From assembly GCA_964623085.1 (NCBI GenBank), contig CAZUTO010000001.1, positions 124,001-188,000 on the forward strand: 64,000 bases of DNA, given 5' to 3'. The notes under the pieces were generated by a model. The model did no database searches. It was not told the DNA's origin and was given only the letters and a program-made list of their open reading frames with translations. Source of the stretch: CAZUTO01 sp964623085. GTDB taxonomy: Bacteria; Pseudomonadota; Gammaproteobacteria; Pseudomonadales; GM7GCV1. A program made the translations under genes and the position numbers. Positions 23,638-32,971 of this stretch are shown piece after piece (within the stretch, counting starts at the first letter, position 1; the number at the start of each line of letters is the position of its first letter).

Positions 23638-26295
23638 ATGAATTCTAAGGATGCTTCTTCCCGTACCATTCGTTTGGCCGAGTATCAGCCGTCAAGCTTT
23701 TTGATTGATAAGACGCGCTTGAAAGTCGTTCTAGGTGAATCAGAGACACGAGTTACGACGGAGCTCGAGATTCAGCGAAACCCCGATTCAGCAGCACCTA
23801 AAAGCAATGATATTGTTTTAAATGCCGAAGATATGCGCGTGCTATCTGTGGCTATAGACGGTAAAGAGGTGAGTGCTTATCAATACGGTGATGATCGTTT
23901 GACGCTTCAGGCGGTGCCAGACCAGTTTACGTTGAAAACCGAGGTAGAAATTCATCCGGAAAAAAACACGTCGCTTATGGGACTCTATAAGTCTCGTGCG
24001 ATGTTTTGCACACAATGCGAGGCCGAAGGATTTAGAAAAATCACACCGTACTTGGATCGACCTGATGTGATGAGTGAATTCACCACCACTATTGTTGCTG
24101 ACTCTAAACGCTACCCAGTGCTGTTATCTAATGGCAACTTGGTAAGCGAAACCGATTTGGATAATGGTCTAAAAGAGGTGGTTTGGCAGGACCCATTTAA
24201 AAAGCCAGCCTATTTGTTCGCGCTTGTCGCCAGTGATCTTGTGCATATTGAGGACAGTTTCACCACAAGCTCAAATAAAGAGGTGTGCATACGGATCTAT
24301 GTGGAAGAGAAAGATCTCGATAAATGCGCGCATGCTATGCGGTCACTCAAAGCGGCTATGAAGTGGGATGAGGAGACCTACGGGCGCGAGTATGACTTAG
24401 ATATCTTTATGATCGTTGCGGTTGATGATTTCAATATGGGGGCAATGGAAAACAAAGGCCTAAATATCTTCAATACCTCCGCTGTGCTCGCGAATCCAAA
24501 AACCACCACTGATGCTCGATTTCAATGGGTTGAGGCGGTCGTCGCCCACGAATATTTCCATAATTGGTCTGGTAATCGCGTGACCTGTCGAGATTGGTTT
24601 CAATTGAGTTTGAAAGAGGGTTTTACCGTATTTCGAGACAGTGAATTTTCTGCCGATTTGAATTCAAGAACGGTGAAGCGAATTGAAGACGTGCGCGTAC
24701 TTCGAGCGCACCAGTTTACTGAAGACGCTGGCCCACTCGCGCACCCAGTGCAGCCGGACGCCTATATGGAAATCAATAACTTCTATACGTTGACCGTCTA
24801 TGAGAAAGGCAGCGAAGTTGTGCGTATGCAGGCTAATTTGCTCGGCCCTGAGTTGTTTCGCAAAGGAACAGATCTTTATTTCGAGCGACATGATGGTGAA
24901 GCGGTAACGATTGAGGATTTTGTAGCATGTATGGAGGAGGTGTCCGGCCAGAATCTCACCCAGTTTAAAAATTGGTATAAACAGGCCGGCACACCTGAAG
25001 TTAAGGTGACCAACACCTTCGACGCAGATGCAGGCACCTTGACGCTTAGGTTTGTTCAAAGTTGCCCACCCACGCCTGAAGCTGAAATCAAACAGCCGTT
25101 CGTTATTCCAATCAAGATGGGATTGGTAGGAGAGCAGGGCGATCTTCCTCTTCATTGCTCAGAGGCAGAGTTAGGTGGCGAGAGCCAAGCGGTCATTACG
25201 CTGACAGAATCAGATCAACAATTTGTGTTTGAGGGTTTGAGTGAGCAACCGGCCCTATCTTTGTTACGCAGCTTTTCTGCGCCTATCAAGCTAGAGCTGG
25301 ATCAATCTGAAGTGGAATTACAGAGACTCATGCAATCTGATTCTGATGGCTTCAATCGCTGGGATGCAAGCCAGCGGTTGGGCGTTCTCGCTATCCAAAA
25401 CGCTCAAGAAGCACTGCGCCTAGGAGAAGCGCCAAATCTCGACCCCACCTACTTGGACACCTACAAAACCTTGCTCGAAGATGTTTCACTCGATAAGGCG
25501 ATGGTTGCACAGATGCTCAGCTTGCCGAGCATAGAAGAGCTGTCTCAGCTAGAAGAGCGAATCGATTTGGATCGACTTTATGAGGCGCGATCCTCTGTTC
25601 GTAAGTTAGTGGCCGGGGCACTAAAGAAGGAATTTAGTCGCGTCTATATGGCCAATCGCTCAGATGCGCCATTTGAGCCAAGTTCAGAACAAATCGCGCA
25701 ACGAAGTGTGAAAAACGTGTGTTTAAATTATTGGATGCTGACTGAGGACACTCAAGCTCTACGCGCTGCGCTAACCCAGTTTGGAGAAGCGACTAATATG
25801 ACAGATCAATCGTCCGCGTTAACTGCGATTGTTAACGCCGACTGGGAAGACGCTGGAAAGGTCTGTGACGAGGTTCTTGATGAATTCTACAAACAGTGGC
25901 AGCACGAGAGTTTAGTGGTCAATCAATGGTTCGGTATTCAATCAGCTTCAACAAAGCCGGGTGGCTTAGCGAGGCTTAAATCTCTGCTCAAACATCCTGC
26001 GTTTGACATCAAAAATCCGAACAAAGCTCGCGCGCTTATTGGTGGGTTTTGTGGGCTAAATCCTTACAACATGCATAACGCAGACGGCAGCGGTTATGAA
26101 TTTGTTGCCGATCAAATAATTAAGCTCAATGATATTAACCCGCAAATTGCGTCTCGTTTAGCTGTACCACTGACAAAATGGCGTAAAATGGATGAAGATC
26201 GTGCCAATCTAATGAAAAAGCAACTCGAGCGCATATCGAACCATCCTGGTCTATCAGGTGACGTTAACGAATTGGTAATAAAATCGTTGAGATAG
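23638..26295 (+). CDS. pepN: Aminopeptidase N (M1 family)
   Basis: This 885-residue cytoplasmic zinc metallopeptidase removes N-terminal residues from peptides. The exopeptidase motif GAMENKG and the zinc motif HEYFHNWSGNR, with the third ligand glutamate in LKEGFTVFRD, are intact. The C-terminal DUF3458-type helical domain is present (about 550-885). Length is close to the E. coli enzyme. It begins 39 bases after apbE. A Shine-Dalgarno AAAAGGG lies ahead of the ATG. Confidence 0.97.
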   Translation: MNSKDASSRTIRLAEYQPSSFLIDKTRLKVVLGESETRVTTELEIQRNPDSAAPKSNDIVLNAEDMRVLSVAIDGKEVSAYQYGDDRLTLQAVPDQFTLKTEVEIHPEKNTSLMGLYKSRAMFCTQCEAEGFRKITPYLDRPDVMSEFTTTIVADSKRYPVLLSNGNLVSETDLDNGLKEVVWQDPFKKPAYLFALVASDLVHIEDSFTTSSNKEVCIRIYVEEKDLDKCAHAMRSLKAAMKWDEETYGREYDLDIFMIVAVDDFNMGAMENKGLNIFNTSAVLANPKTTTDARFQWVEAVVAHEYFHNWSGNRVTCRDWFQLSLKEGFTVFRDSEFSADLNSRTVKRIEDVRVLRAHQFTEDAGPLAHPVQPDAYMEINNFYTLTVYEKGSEVVRMQANLLGPELFRKGTDLYFERHDGEAVTIEDFVACMEEVSGQNLTQFKNWYKQAGTPEVKVTNTFDADAGTLTLRFVQSCPPTPEAEIKQPFVIPIKMGLVGEQGDLPLHCSEAELGGESQAVITLTESDQQFVFEGLSEQPALSLLRSFSAPIKLELDQSEVELQRLMQSDSDGFNRWDASQRLGVLAIQNAQEALRLGEAPNLDPTYLDTYKTLLEDVSLDKAMVAQMLSLPSIEELSQLEERIDLDRLYEARSSVRKLVAGALKKEFSRVYMANRSDAPFEPSSEQIAQRSVKNVCLNYWMLTEDTQALRAALTQFGEATNMTDQSSALTAIVNADWEDAGKVCDEVLDEFYKQWQHESLVVNQWFGIQSASTKPGGLARLKSLLKHPAFDIKNPNKARALIGGFCGLNPYNMHNADGSGYEFVADQIIKLNDINPQIASRLAVPLTKWRKMDEDRANLMKKQLERISNHPGLSGDVNELVIKSLR

Positions 26296-26356
26296 AACGG
26301 GAACTGACGCGTAGAGTAGGGCTTCTAAGCTACTGAAATAAAAGGCCATGTAAAAC

Positions 26357-27319
26357 ATGCTGATAAAAACAAAAGATTCAAACGCCGTTACTGAAGCAGC
26401 CGTTACGGACGAGCGCCTTTTTCGCAATCGGCGTAAGTTCATGAAGCAGGGCATTCATACCGGTTTGGGCTTATCGATGGCGAGTTATTTACCACAGTTG
26501 GCATGGGCGTCTATCGCGCAGTTTCAAGATCGCATAGCCGGTGCACCAAACACGATGACTGTCGATGAAGAACAAAATAGTTATGAGGATGCGACAGGCT
26601 ATAACAATTTTTACGAGCTCGGCACGGGCAAAGATGATCCAGCGCGAAACGCCATTGCGCTGACAACAGATCCTTGGTCCGTCACGGTAGAAGGCGAGTG
26701 CAATAACCCCGGCACCTATACATTAGAAGACATTCTCCAGCCGCTCGATTTTGAAGAGCGTATATACCGTTTCCGTTGTGTGGAGCGCTGGTCAATGGTG
26801 ATTCCCTGGGTGGGATTTCAATTGTCGGAGTTGCTGTCGCGTTTTGAGCCAACCGGTAATGCAAAATACGTCGCGTTTGAAACCGTCTATGATCGAGCAA
26901 ATCCGCTTCCAGGACAAAAAACGAGGGTCTTAGAATGGCCCTATCGTGAAGGGCTGAGAATGGATGAAGCCATGCACCCGTTGTCGTTTATGGCAGTCGG
27001 TATGTACGGTAAACCATTGCCGAATCAAAATGGCGCACCTATGCGATTGGTTGTGCCATGGAAGTATGGCTACAAATCGATCAAATCTATTGTCTCTATT
27101 CGCTTTACTGAGACCGAGCCTCAGACATCATGGAATATGTCTGCGCCAAATGAATATGGATTCTTTTCCAATGTTAATCCGGAAGTCTCACATCCGCGTT
27201 GGAGGCAAGATAGAGAGCGACGAATCGGTGATTTCTTCCAACGTGACACATTGATGTTCAATGGCTATGACGAAGTTGCTAGCCTTTATGCCGGAATGGA
27301 TCTCGCTGAACACCACTAG
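26357..27319 (+). CDS. msrP: Protein-methionine-sulfoxide reductase catalytic subunit
   Basis: MsrP (YedY) repairs oxidised methionines in periplasmic proteins with a molybdopterin cofactor. The 320-residue product has a twin-arginine signal (RRKFMKQG, 25-32), then the sulfite-oxidase-type Mo-binding domain. The Mo-ligand cysteine lies in YRFRCVERWSMVIPW. The GMYGKPLPNQNGAPMRLVVP stretch is typical of the family. The heme subunit MsrQ is encoded 22 bases downstream, as usual, so they form one operon. Confidence 0.96.
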   Translation: MLIKTKDSNAVTEAAVTDERLFRNRRKFMKQGIHTGLGLSMASYLPQLAWASIAQFQDRIAGAPNTMTVDEEQNSYEDATGYNNFYELGTGKDDPARNAIALTTDPWSVTVEGECNNPGTYTLEDILQPLDFEERIYRFRCVERWSMVIPWVGFQLSELLSRFEPTGNAKYVAFETVYDRANPLPGQKTRVLEWPYREGLRMDEAMHPLSFMAVGMYGKPLPNQNGAPMRLVVPWKYGYKSIKSIVSIRFTETEPQTSWNMSAPNEYGFFSNVNPEVSHPRWRQDRERRIGDFFQRDTLMFNGYDEVASLYAGMDLAEHH

Positions 27320-27341
27320 TTAGGCCGGTCTTTTTCTTTAT

Positions 27342-27980
27342 ATGTGGTCGCCGACGCCAAAAATCGAACGCTGGCTGTTAAAGCCTGCGGTTTTTCTAGC
27401 GTGCCTTACACCCTTTCTCCTTTTGGTTATTGGCCTTGTAACCTCAAACCTTGGATTTAACCCTGTCGAACATTTGACTCATGAAACAGGGCAGTGGGGT
27501 CTTCGTTTTTTATTAGTGACACTTGCGATCACGCCACTAAAGACGCTGACCAGCCTTAACTGGCTTATGCGGTTTCGTCGCATGTTGGGTCTATACGCGT
27601 TTTTCTATGCGCTGATGCACTTTCTTATTTACTTTGTTTGGGATCAGTCGCTAGAGATTAGCAGAGTCTTCGACGATGTTTTTGATCGGCCTTACATCAC
27701 ACTGGGCTTCGCTTCGTTATGCCTTATGGTGCCATTAGCCATAACGTCACCATTGTGGGCGAGACGAAAATTGCGTCAGCGTTGGAATCAGCTCCACAAG
27801 CTGATGTATCCATTGACGTTACTCGCTGTGCTGCATTTTGTGTGGCTAGTTAGAGCGGACTATCGTGAAGTGTCTGTTTACGCTGCAATCTTTGCCTTAT
27901 TGATGATACTTAGAGCGCCACCAATTAAAAATGCACTCATTCAGGTATTTAAACCGAAACCTGCATCTGCACAGAAATAG
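27342..27980 (+). CDS. msrQ: Heme-binding membrane subunit of the MsrPQ system
   Basis: MsrQ (YedZ) is an inner-membrane heme b protein that passes electrons from the quinone pool or flavins to MsrP. The 212-residue product has about six membrane helices and conserved histidines for heme (YALMHFLIYF, NQLHKLMYPLTLLAVLHFVW). Length is normal. It directly follows msrP. The next gene lies on the opposite strand 101 bases later; the gap holds an inverted repeat ACATTAT/ATAATGT (28030-28052) of unclear function. Confidence 0.95.
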   Translation: MWSPTPKIERWLLKPAVFLACLTPFLLLVIGLVTSNLGFNPVEHLTHETGQWGLRFLLVTLAITPLKTLTSLNWLMRFRRMLGLYAFFYALMHFLIYFVWDQSLEISRVFDDVFDRPYITLGFASLCLMVPLAITSPLWARRKLRQRWNQLHKLMYPLTLLAVLHFVWLVRADYREVSVYAAIFALLMILRAPPIKNALIQVFKPKPASAQK

Positions 27981-28081
27981 TAAAAGCTATAACCACTTTG
28001 TAAGCATAGTTATCAATTTAACATAATATACATTATGCGTACTGTATAATGTGTAGGGGAAGCCCGCAGAATGAAAATTTG

Positions 28082-29104
28082 TCAGTCTATAAGGGTATTT
28101 TGCTCAAAGTTATCTAGCTCAGCTTCCACGTCGCCAGCATCTTCAAACCTGGCAACGTGAAAGATCGCATCTCCCTCATTGACTAGCGGGATATTTGTTT
28201 TGCCGATGATAATACCTGCGTACTTACTGAGTATTTCATGCTCGTGTAAATCAAACATATCCGAAGGGTCAGTTACTGCAGCTAGAACTTGGTTTTTGCT
28301 GACTCTATCGCCAAGTTTTTTATAGCTTTGCAACAAGCCACTATGGGGCGCGCGTATCCAACTACTTGATCGTGCGATATAGGGTTCGGTATTAGCGTTT
28401 CGATGACTTTTGCTAGAAAGCATTCCCAGCTCACGCATAACGTTCTGTATACCTTTGACGCCTGCTCTGACGGATAGCTCGTCTAAACGTAATGCCTGCC
28501 CAGCTTCGTATAGCAACGTCTTGACGCGGAATTCGTCGGCTGCTGCACGTAGCGAGCCGTCACGAAGATTAGCATTTATGATGACGGGCACGCCAAACGC
28601 TTCTGCTAACTTTTTAGTTTCTGGCTCATCGAGATTTGCCCTGATCTGAGGGAGGTTGGAGCGATGTATCGCCCCTGTGTGTATATCGATACCGTAGTCG
28701 CATTGCTGAACAATTTGGTTTAAAAAAATATGTGCTATTCGCGACGCCAGCGAGCCTCTTTCAGATCCTGGGAAACACCGATTTAGATCCCTTCTATCTG
28801 GTAAATAGCGTGAGTTCTGAAGTAGCCCAAATCCATTGACAAAAGGCACGGCTATCAACGTACCTTTGATACGCTTAATGCTTTTAAGACGAAGTAAACG
28901 GCGAACGATCTCTAAACCATTCAGCTCGTCACCGTGAATGGCAGCGCTGATAAATAGCCGTGGCCCCTCGGTTTTACCGTGAATAACGTGTACAGGGAGA
29001 TGCATTTCAGTGTGAGTGTAAAGACTGCCCACTGGAAGATCGACTAACTGCTGCGTGCCAGGTGCAATATCGATACCACCGATGGTAATCGTTTTATTCA
29101 GCAT
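28082..29104 (-). CDS. Succinylglutamate desuccinylase/aspartoacylase-family protein
   Basis: The 340-residue product belongs to the M14-like aspartoacylase/AstE family of zinc amidohydrolases. Zinc ligands are visible as HGDE (AAIHGDELNGLEIV) and DIHTG; the catalytic glutamate is in LLYEAGQ. The C-terminal part (about 235-340) resembles a biotinyl/lipoyl-like lobe found in this family. It lies four bases after rimK on the same strand. Because RimK adds glutamates to a protein, this enzyme may remove or trim such residues. That is inference; the substrate is not known. Confidence 0.88.
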   Translation of the reverse strand: MLNKTITIGGIDIAPGTQQLVDLPVGSLYTHTEMHLPVHVIHGKTEGPRLFISAAIHGDELNGLEIVRRLLRLKSIKRIKGTLIAVPFVNGFGLLQNSRYLPDRRDLNRCFPGSERGSLASRIAHIFLNQIVQQCDYGIDIHTGAIHRSNLPQIRANLDEPETKKLAEAFGVPVIINANLRDGSLRAAADEFRVKTLLYEAGQALRLDELSVRAGVKGIQNVMRELGMLSSKSHRNANTEPYIARSSSWIRAPHSGLLQSYKKLGDRVSKNQVLAAVTDPSDMFDLHEHEILSKYAGIIIGKTNIPLVNEGDAIFHVARFEDAGDVEAELDNFEQNTLID

Positions 29105-29108
29105 TGAA

Positions 29109-30020
29109 CTAGCCCTTCCCTCTTGTCTGCGTACTGTTCGGCTTTACATTTTTCTCGATGAATTCGATTATGGTTCCAGCGATATCCTTACCGGTAGCCT
29201 CCTCAATTCCTCTCAGTCCGGGCGACGAGTTGACTTCCATAATCAGTGGCCCACGATCAGAGCGGAGTAAATCAATCCCGCATACATTTAACCCGAGTGC
29301 TTTCGCGGCACTGAGGGCTGTTTGACGTTCGAGCTCTGTGATACTCACAATTTCAGCGGTACCACCAAGATGTAAGTTTGACCGAAACTCGCCGGCCTGA
29401 GCTGTTCGTTTCATAGCCGCAATCACTTTGCCGCCTACCACGAGACAGCGGATATCTGATCCGCCGGCTTCTTTGATAAATTCCTGAATGAGGATATTAC
29501 TATTTAGCCCCATGAATGCTTGAATCACGCTTTCTGCGGCTTTTTTAGTTTCTGCTAAGACGACCCCAATTCCTTGGGTTCCCTCGAGTAGCTTTATTAC
29601 TAGCGGCGCTCCACCGACCTCACGAATCAGTCCATTGACGTCGTCCGGAGAATTTGCAAAAGCAGTCGTTGGAATTCCGATTTCTTTCCCTGAAAGCAGC
29701 TGCATAGAGCGAAGTTTATCCCGCGATCTTGATATCGCTACGGATTCGTTAACGCTATACACACCCATCATCTCGAACTGCCGAACAACTGCTGCGCCAT
29801 AAAAAGTGACGGAAGCGCCGATTCTTGGGATCACGGCATCAAAATCGCTCGAAACGAATTCTTCACCCCTGTAGTGAATGGACGGCTGAGATGAGGTAAT
29901 GTCCATAAAGCAGCGCACATGGTCTACCACGCGAACATCATGTCCGCGTATCTTGGCTGCTTCGATAAGCCGTCCGGTAGAATAAAGTTTCGCGTTTCGC
30001 GAAAGTACCGCAATTTTCAT
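29109..30020 (-). CDS. rimK: RimK-type glutamate ligase
   Basis: RimK is an ATP-grasp enzyme that adds glutamate residues to the C-terminus of ribosomal protein S6 in E. coli and Pseudomonas. The 303-residue product shows the N-terminal preATP-grasp domain (MKIAVLSRN), the ATP-binding loops (VIKLLEGTQGIGVVLAE), and the metal-binding core (CGIDLLRSDRGPLIMEVNSS). Length is normal for E. coli-like RimK. It is flanked by rimB upstream (48 bases) and an aspartoacylase-like gene downstream. Confidence 0.95.
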   Translation of the reverse strand: MKIAVLSRNAKLYSTGRLIEAAKIRGHDVRVVDHVRCFMDITSSQPSIHYRGEEFVSSDFDAVIPRIGASVTFYGAAVVRQFEMMGVYSVNESVAISRSRDKLRSMQLLSGKEIGIPTTAFANSPDDVNGLIREVGGAPLVIKLLEGTQGIGVVLAETKKAAESVIQAFMGLNSNILIQEFIKEAGGSDIRCLVVGGKVIAAMKRTAQAGEFRSNLHLGGTAEIVSITELERQTALSAAKALGLNVCGIDLLRSDRGPLIMEVNSSPGLRGIEEATGKDIAGTIIEFIEKNVKPNSTQTRGKG

Positions 30021-30067
30021 GTTCTTTCCGCTGGGAATCTCTACAACTTAGATTGACCGGTCAGTGG

Positions 30068-30520
30068 CTAATTACATAAATCATTATTTGGCATGCCTGC
30101 CAAATAGGACTTTTCGGGGTTAACAATAAAGTGGCCTTCGAGTGCACTCCTACCAAGGAGCATTCGGTATTTCATATCATCTCTGCTCGTCAGCGTAATT
30201 TCAATCGATTGACGAATAGAACCTAGAACAATTAGTGTTTTAATGACTGGCCGAAGCTCTATTTGCCCGCCAGAGTTTTTTACATTTCGTTCGTCAACCA
30301 CCGTCGCTTCGCAGATCACTTCGACATTGGTATTCCCTTGTTTGGGGTGAACCCCAAAGCGGACTTTACGCACACCCGCCTCGTCAAAATACTCTGCAAA
30401 GAACGTATGCAATGATGAGGTTTTTGCGCCCGTATCTACCTTCGCTCTGAGCCGATTTAGATTTAATTGTGGCAAGGCTATTTTTTCCCTCCACCCCAGA
30501 GTGACAAGTTCTCTATTCAA
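30068..30520 (-). CDS. rimB: RimB retropepsin-like protease
   Basis: This 150-residue protein belongs to the family annotated as ATP-dependent zinc protease (PF05618-type), with a retropepsin-like active site. The motif DTGAKTSSLHT carries the catalytic aspartate. The C-terminal MLLGRSALEGHFIVNP is typical. In Pseudomonas RimB acts with RimK on modified S6. Upstream, between this gene and fadL, lies an 8-base inverted repeat at 30612-30633. The three minus-strand genes rimB-rimK-aspartoacylase probably form one operon. Confidence 0.88.
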   Translation of the reverse strand: MNRELVTLGWREKIALPQLNLNRLRAKVDTGAKTSSLHTFFAEYFDEAGVRKVRFGVHPKQGNTNVEVICEATVVDERNVKNSGGQIELRPVIKTLIVLGSIRQSIEITLTSRDDMKYRMLLGRSALEGHFIVNPEKSYLAGMPNNDLCN

Positions 30521-30611
30521 TATCTTCTCAGTTTATGGAGATTGGTCAGTATGGAGGAATATGCACCAAGTATATCGCTCCTGTCTATGGGTTTTCATGT
30601 TCTATGGAGCT

Positions 30612-30633
30612 CATCTCGTTAAATCACGAGATG
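30612..30633 (-). terminator. Inverted repeat between the fadL-type gene and rimB
   Basis: CATCTCGT and ACGAGATG form a perfect 8-base stem with a 6-base loop, 34 bases after the stop codon of the FadL-type gene. There is no clear T-run, so it is a weak terminator, a processing hairpin or an operator for rimB. Confidence 0.45.
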
Positions 30634-30666
30634 GCGTATTTTGAAAAAATATGAGTGGCTAGCTGA

Positions 30667-31887
30667 TTAAAAAGATAGTTTAAATGCGAAATTTAGGGCG
30701 TGATTAAAGGTTCGAAATTCGCCATCTGCTGTTTCCCCTAATAGCGATTGAGCTTGGTTACCTGAAACATCTCTACCGCCGTTATAGGCAAAGTGGTAAC
30801 CGACTGACCATCCGATTCGTCCTTCCCTCGATGCTATTCCGATACTACCTAGATGGAAGTCTGCGTCTGGGTTAAATGGTGTGAAGTTTTGATCCGGTGC
30901 GGAGTTCTCGCTAAAGATATAACCGGCACTTAACAGCAGCTGGTTACCTAATGTTTTAGTTAGACCAAACTCATACATAAAACTCGAGCTATAATTTAAT
31001 GGTAATACCAAGTCTCCTAAAGCAGTGCCGACAAAGGTTGTTTCATTGACCTCATCCCAGTTTGTCCAATCAATATTCACTTCAAATAGCCAATCGTTAA
31101 AAGGCCGATAGCCTACGCCGACATCTAGATACTCAGGAAAAACTAGGGACGCAGATGTATCGACAAAACCTTGCGCGACTGGGCTTGAAGTCGCTCTCGA
31201 TTCACCGTCGTAATCAATCTCGGTTTCGGAACGATAGGATGCGCCAAAGGTCGTTTTGGAGGTGATATTCCATAACACGCCCAAATTGAAGCCGACATCG
31301 GTTCCATCTCCACGGACATTGAATTCGTCGTCTGGAACGATTCCTATTTCTTGGGTCAAATCGACGTCTGAGTAGTTAATAGTAAGTCCTCCTGCGATCG
31401 AAAGACTCGGAGAAATCTGATATGCAACCACTGGATTGAAGGAGATGTAAGTCAATTCGCCCTCCTCGGCTAACGTGGGAAATGCACTACCGCCCCACTC
31501 TATACCTAATCCGTATGGCGCATAGATGCCAACGCCGGTTGAGAACTTGGAATCGGAAAAATTGTGCACGTAGTGGAGCTGGGGAACCGCCTGCACGGAT
31601 TCGTCGGTCTCGTCTGCTAAGCCGCTAGTTGTTGATTCGAAATCGGAATTTACCGAAATTAAGTAGGCGCCGACACTGACATGATTTCCCTCGCCGAGCT
31701 GTGAGATGCCCGCCGGGTTATGGTAGATAGCCGACGGGTTATCCGCTGTCGCCACAAATGCATTTCCTCTAGCGATACCTTCTGGATCTTGATTTGGAAG
31801 CCGAAATCCAACTGCATTTGCAGCTGAAGACACAAACAATGTAGTCATTGCAAAGCATAGTCCGACCCTGTTTCTATTTATCATCAT
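30667..31887 (-). CDS. FadL/OmpP1-family outer-membrane channel
   Basis: This 406-residue protein has a signal peptide (ending SSAANA) and then the FadL N-terminal hatch motif (GFRLPNQDPEGIARGNAF and NPSAIYHNPAGIS). The rest shows the alternating pattern of a 14-strand barrel and ends in a terminal phenylalanine (NFAFKLSF) typical of BamA substrates. FadL proteins move long-chain fatty acids and other hydrophobic molecules across the outer membrane. Its start overlaps the end of the acyltransferase gene by four bases (ATGA). Its place after a Phc-like signalling operon suggests it carries a fatty-acid-derived molecule, but this is inference. Confidence 0.93.
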   Translation of the reverse strand: MMINRNRVGLCFAMTTLFVSSAANAVGFRLPNQDPEGIARGNAFVATADNPSAIYHNPAGISQLGEGNHVSVGAYLISVNSDFESTTSGLADETDESVQAVPQLHYVHNFSDSKFSTGVGIYAPYGLGIEWGGSAFPTLAEEGELTYISFNPVVAYQISPSLSIAGGLTINYSDVDLTQEIGIVPDDEFNVRGDGTDVGFNLGVLWNITSKTTFGASYRSETEIDYDGESRATSSPVAQGFVDTSASLVFPEYLDVGVGYRPFNDWLFEVNIDWTNWDEVNETTFVGTALGDLVLPLNYSSSFMYEFGLTKTLGNQLLLSAGYIFSENSAPDQNFTPFNPDADFHLGSIGIASREGRIGWSVGYHFAYNGGRDVSGNQAQSLLGETADGEFRTFNHALNFAFKLSF

Positions 31888-32840
31888 TTTCGAGCGCCGT
31901 TTGTTTGAGGGAGTGATATTGCTATTTCTTTAACCCATCTTTGCATCCATGTTTGAGCGACAGCTGGCTTCGTGGCAATGTCAGGGTGAAGCTGAATGGC
32001 GAGAGACAGCTTTCGTTGATAGGTCACGCAACCGGCACCAATCCATTGGCAACGCAAAGTAGGTGGCATAAATATCAAGTCGCCTCTGTCTTCGTATCGC
32101 TTTTCTTGGTCCCAGACACCTAAGTTTGAAAAACTTCCTATGTTCCACTGCGGCATAGCGCGGTCCTTATCAATCAATTCGGCTTTTACCTTGTGTGGAA
32201 GATTTTTAGTTAAACCATATAGGCGCCACACAGATAAATGCTCTCCTCGTTGAAGTTTGTTGTATATGTGCGCATGCGTATGCTCAAAGCGATAACGAGG
32301 GTGAGTATGTATCATTACCGCAGACGAGCAATTGCCGGTGTCGGCGACAGGATCTACTCGTCCTCTCAAATTTACAGGAATCATCCACGGAATATTTGCT
32401 GTCTTTGCTCGGAGGTCTGGCCGAATAGCCTTATCTAGAAGCCTGATTAAAACTGTGTTGACTGTCACGTCAATCAATCTAGCGTATCGAACGATTTCTC
32501 TTGTTTCTTGTTCACTAAAAACATGCCATGCAACGCAGCTCGCTGGCCTATCAGCATCACACTGCTTTGAATCAGGGGCTGCGCGATCAATAAAATCTTG
32601 AGACCAGAATAGCTTTTTTCGGGGCAGTATTGGCTGACAACTTATAAGTCCAGTCCTAATAACATTGGTCGAAGCTGGGTGCGTGATCTTTGGAAGCTCA
32701 GTGATCTGTTCGCCCGATTTTCGGAGAATATCAACCAGCCCCCCTATTCCATCAAACTCAGTATGCGGTCTGTACTCCCACTTAACGGAATCAGTATTCT
32801 GCGGGACTCGACCAAATCGAATACCGATAAATTCACCCAT
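31884..32840 (-). CDS. Condensation/alcohol-acyltransferase-like protein, short N-terminus
   Basis: The 318-residue product appears to belong to the chloramphenicol-acetyltransferase-like superfamily. A motif HTEFDG (residues 26-31) fits the catalytic HxxxDG. A later TVNTVLIRLLDKAIRP and MIPVNLRGR resemble the channel segment of acyltransferases of the WS/DGAT-PapA type. In those families the catalytic motif usually lies past residue 120, so about 100 residues are missing here. The frame stays open upstream to 32894 without ATG, GTG or TTG. A strong AAGGAG at 32903-32898 precedes an ATT codon, so an ATT start near 32888 is possible. The gene is probably part of the operon with the FadL-type channel. 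Confidence 0.65.
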   Translation of the reverse strand: MGEFIGIRFGRVPQNTDSVKWEYRPHTEFDGIGGLVDILRKSGEQITELPKITHPASTNVIRTGLISCQPILPRKKLFWSQDFIDRAAPDSKQCDADRPASCVAWHVFSEQETREIVRYARLIDVTVNTVLIRLLDKAIRPDLRAKTANIPWMIPVNLRGRVDPVADTGNCSSAVMIHTHPRYRFEHTHAHIYNKLQRGEHLSVWRLYGLTKNLPHKVKAELIDKDRAMPQWNIGSFSNLGVWDQEKRYEDRGDLIFMPPTLRCQWIGAGCVTYQRKLSLAIQLHPDIATKPAVAQTWMQRWVKEIAISLPQTNGARK

Positions 32841-32971
32841 TCGCTCCAGACTCTCAAACCAAGGGCGAACAGGGTCTATTACAGTGCTAATTTGAACGCT
32901 CTCCTTGGTATTTCTGGAGTATTATTTCTCATCACAACGTAACTATAACGTAGATATCTGATTTATATTTT

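Noticed and set aside
24664..25155. A 163-codon open frame on the minus strand opposite pepN
   Set aside because: pepN is a complete, well-conserved gene with its active site in this stretch. The antisense product has no recognisable motif.
28030..28052. Inverted repeat ACATTAT/ATAATGT between msrQ and the aspartoacylase gene as a terminator
   Set aside because: The stem is AT-only with no T-run, and it contains a chance TATAAT. Support is too weak for a call.
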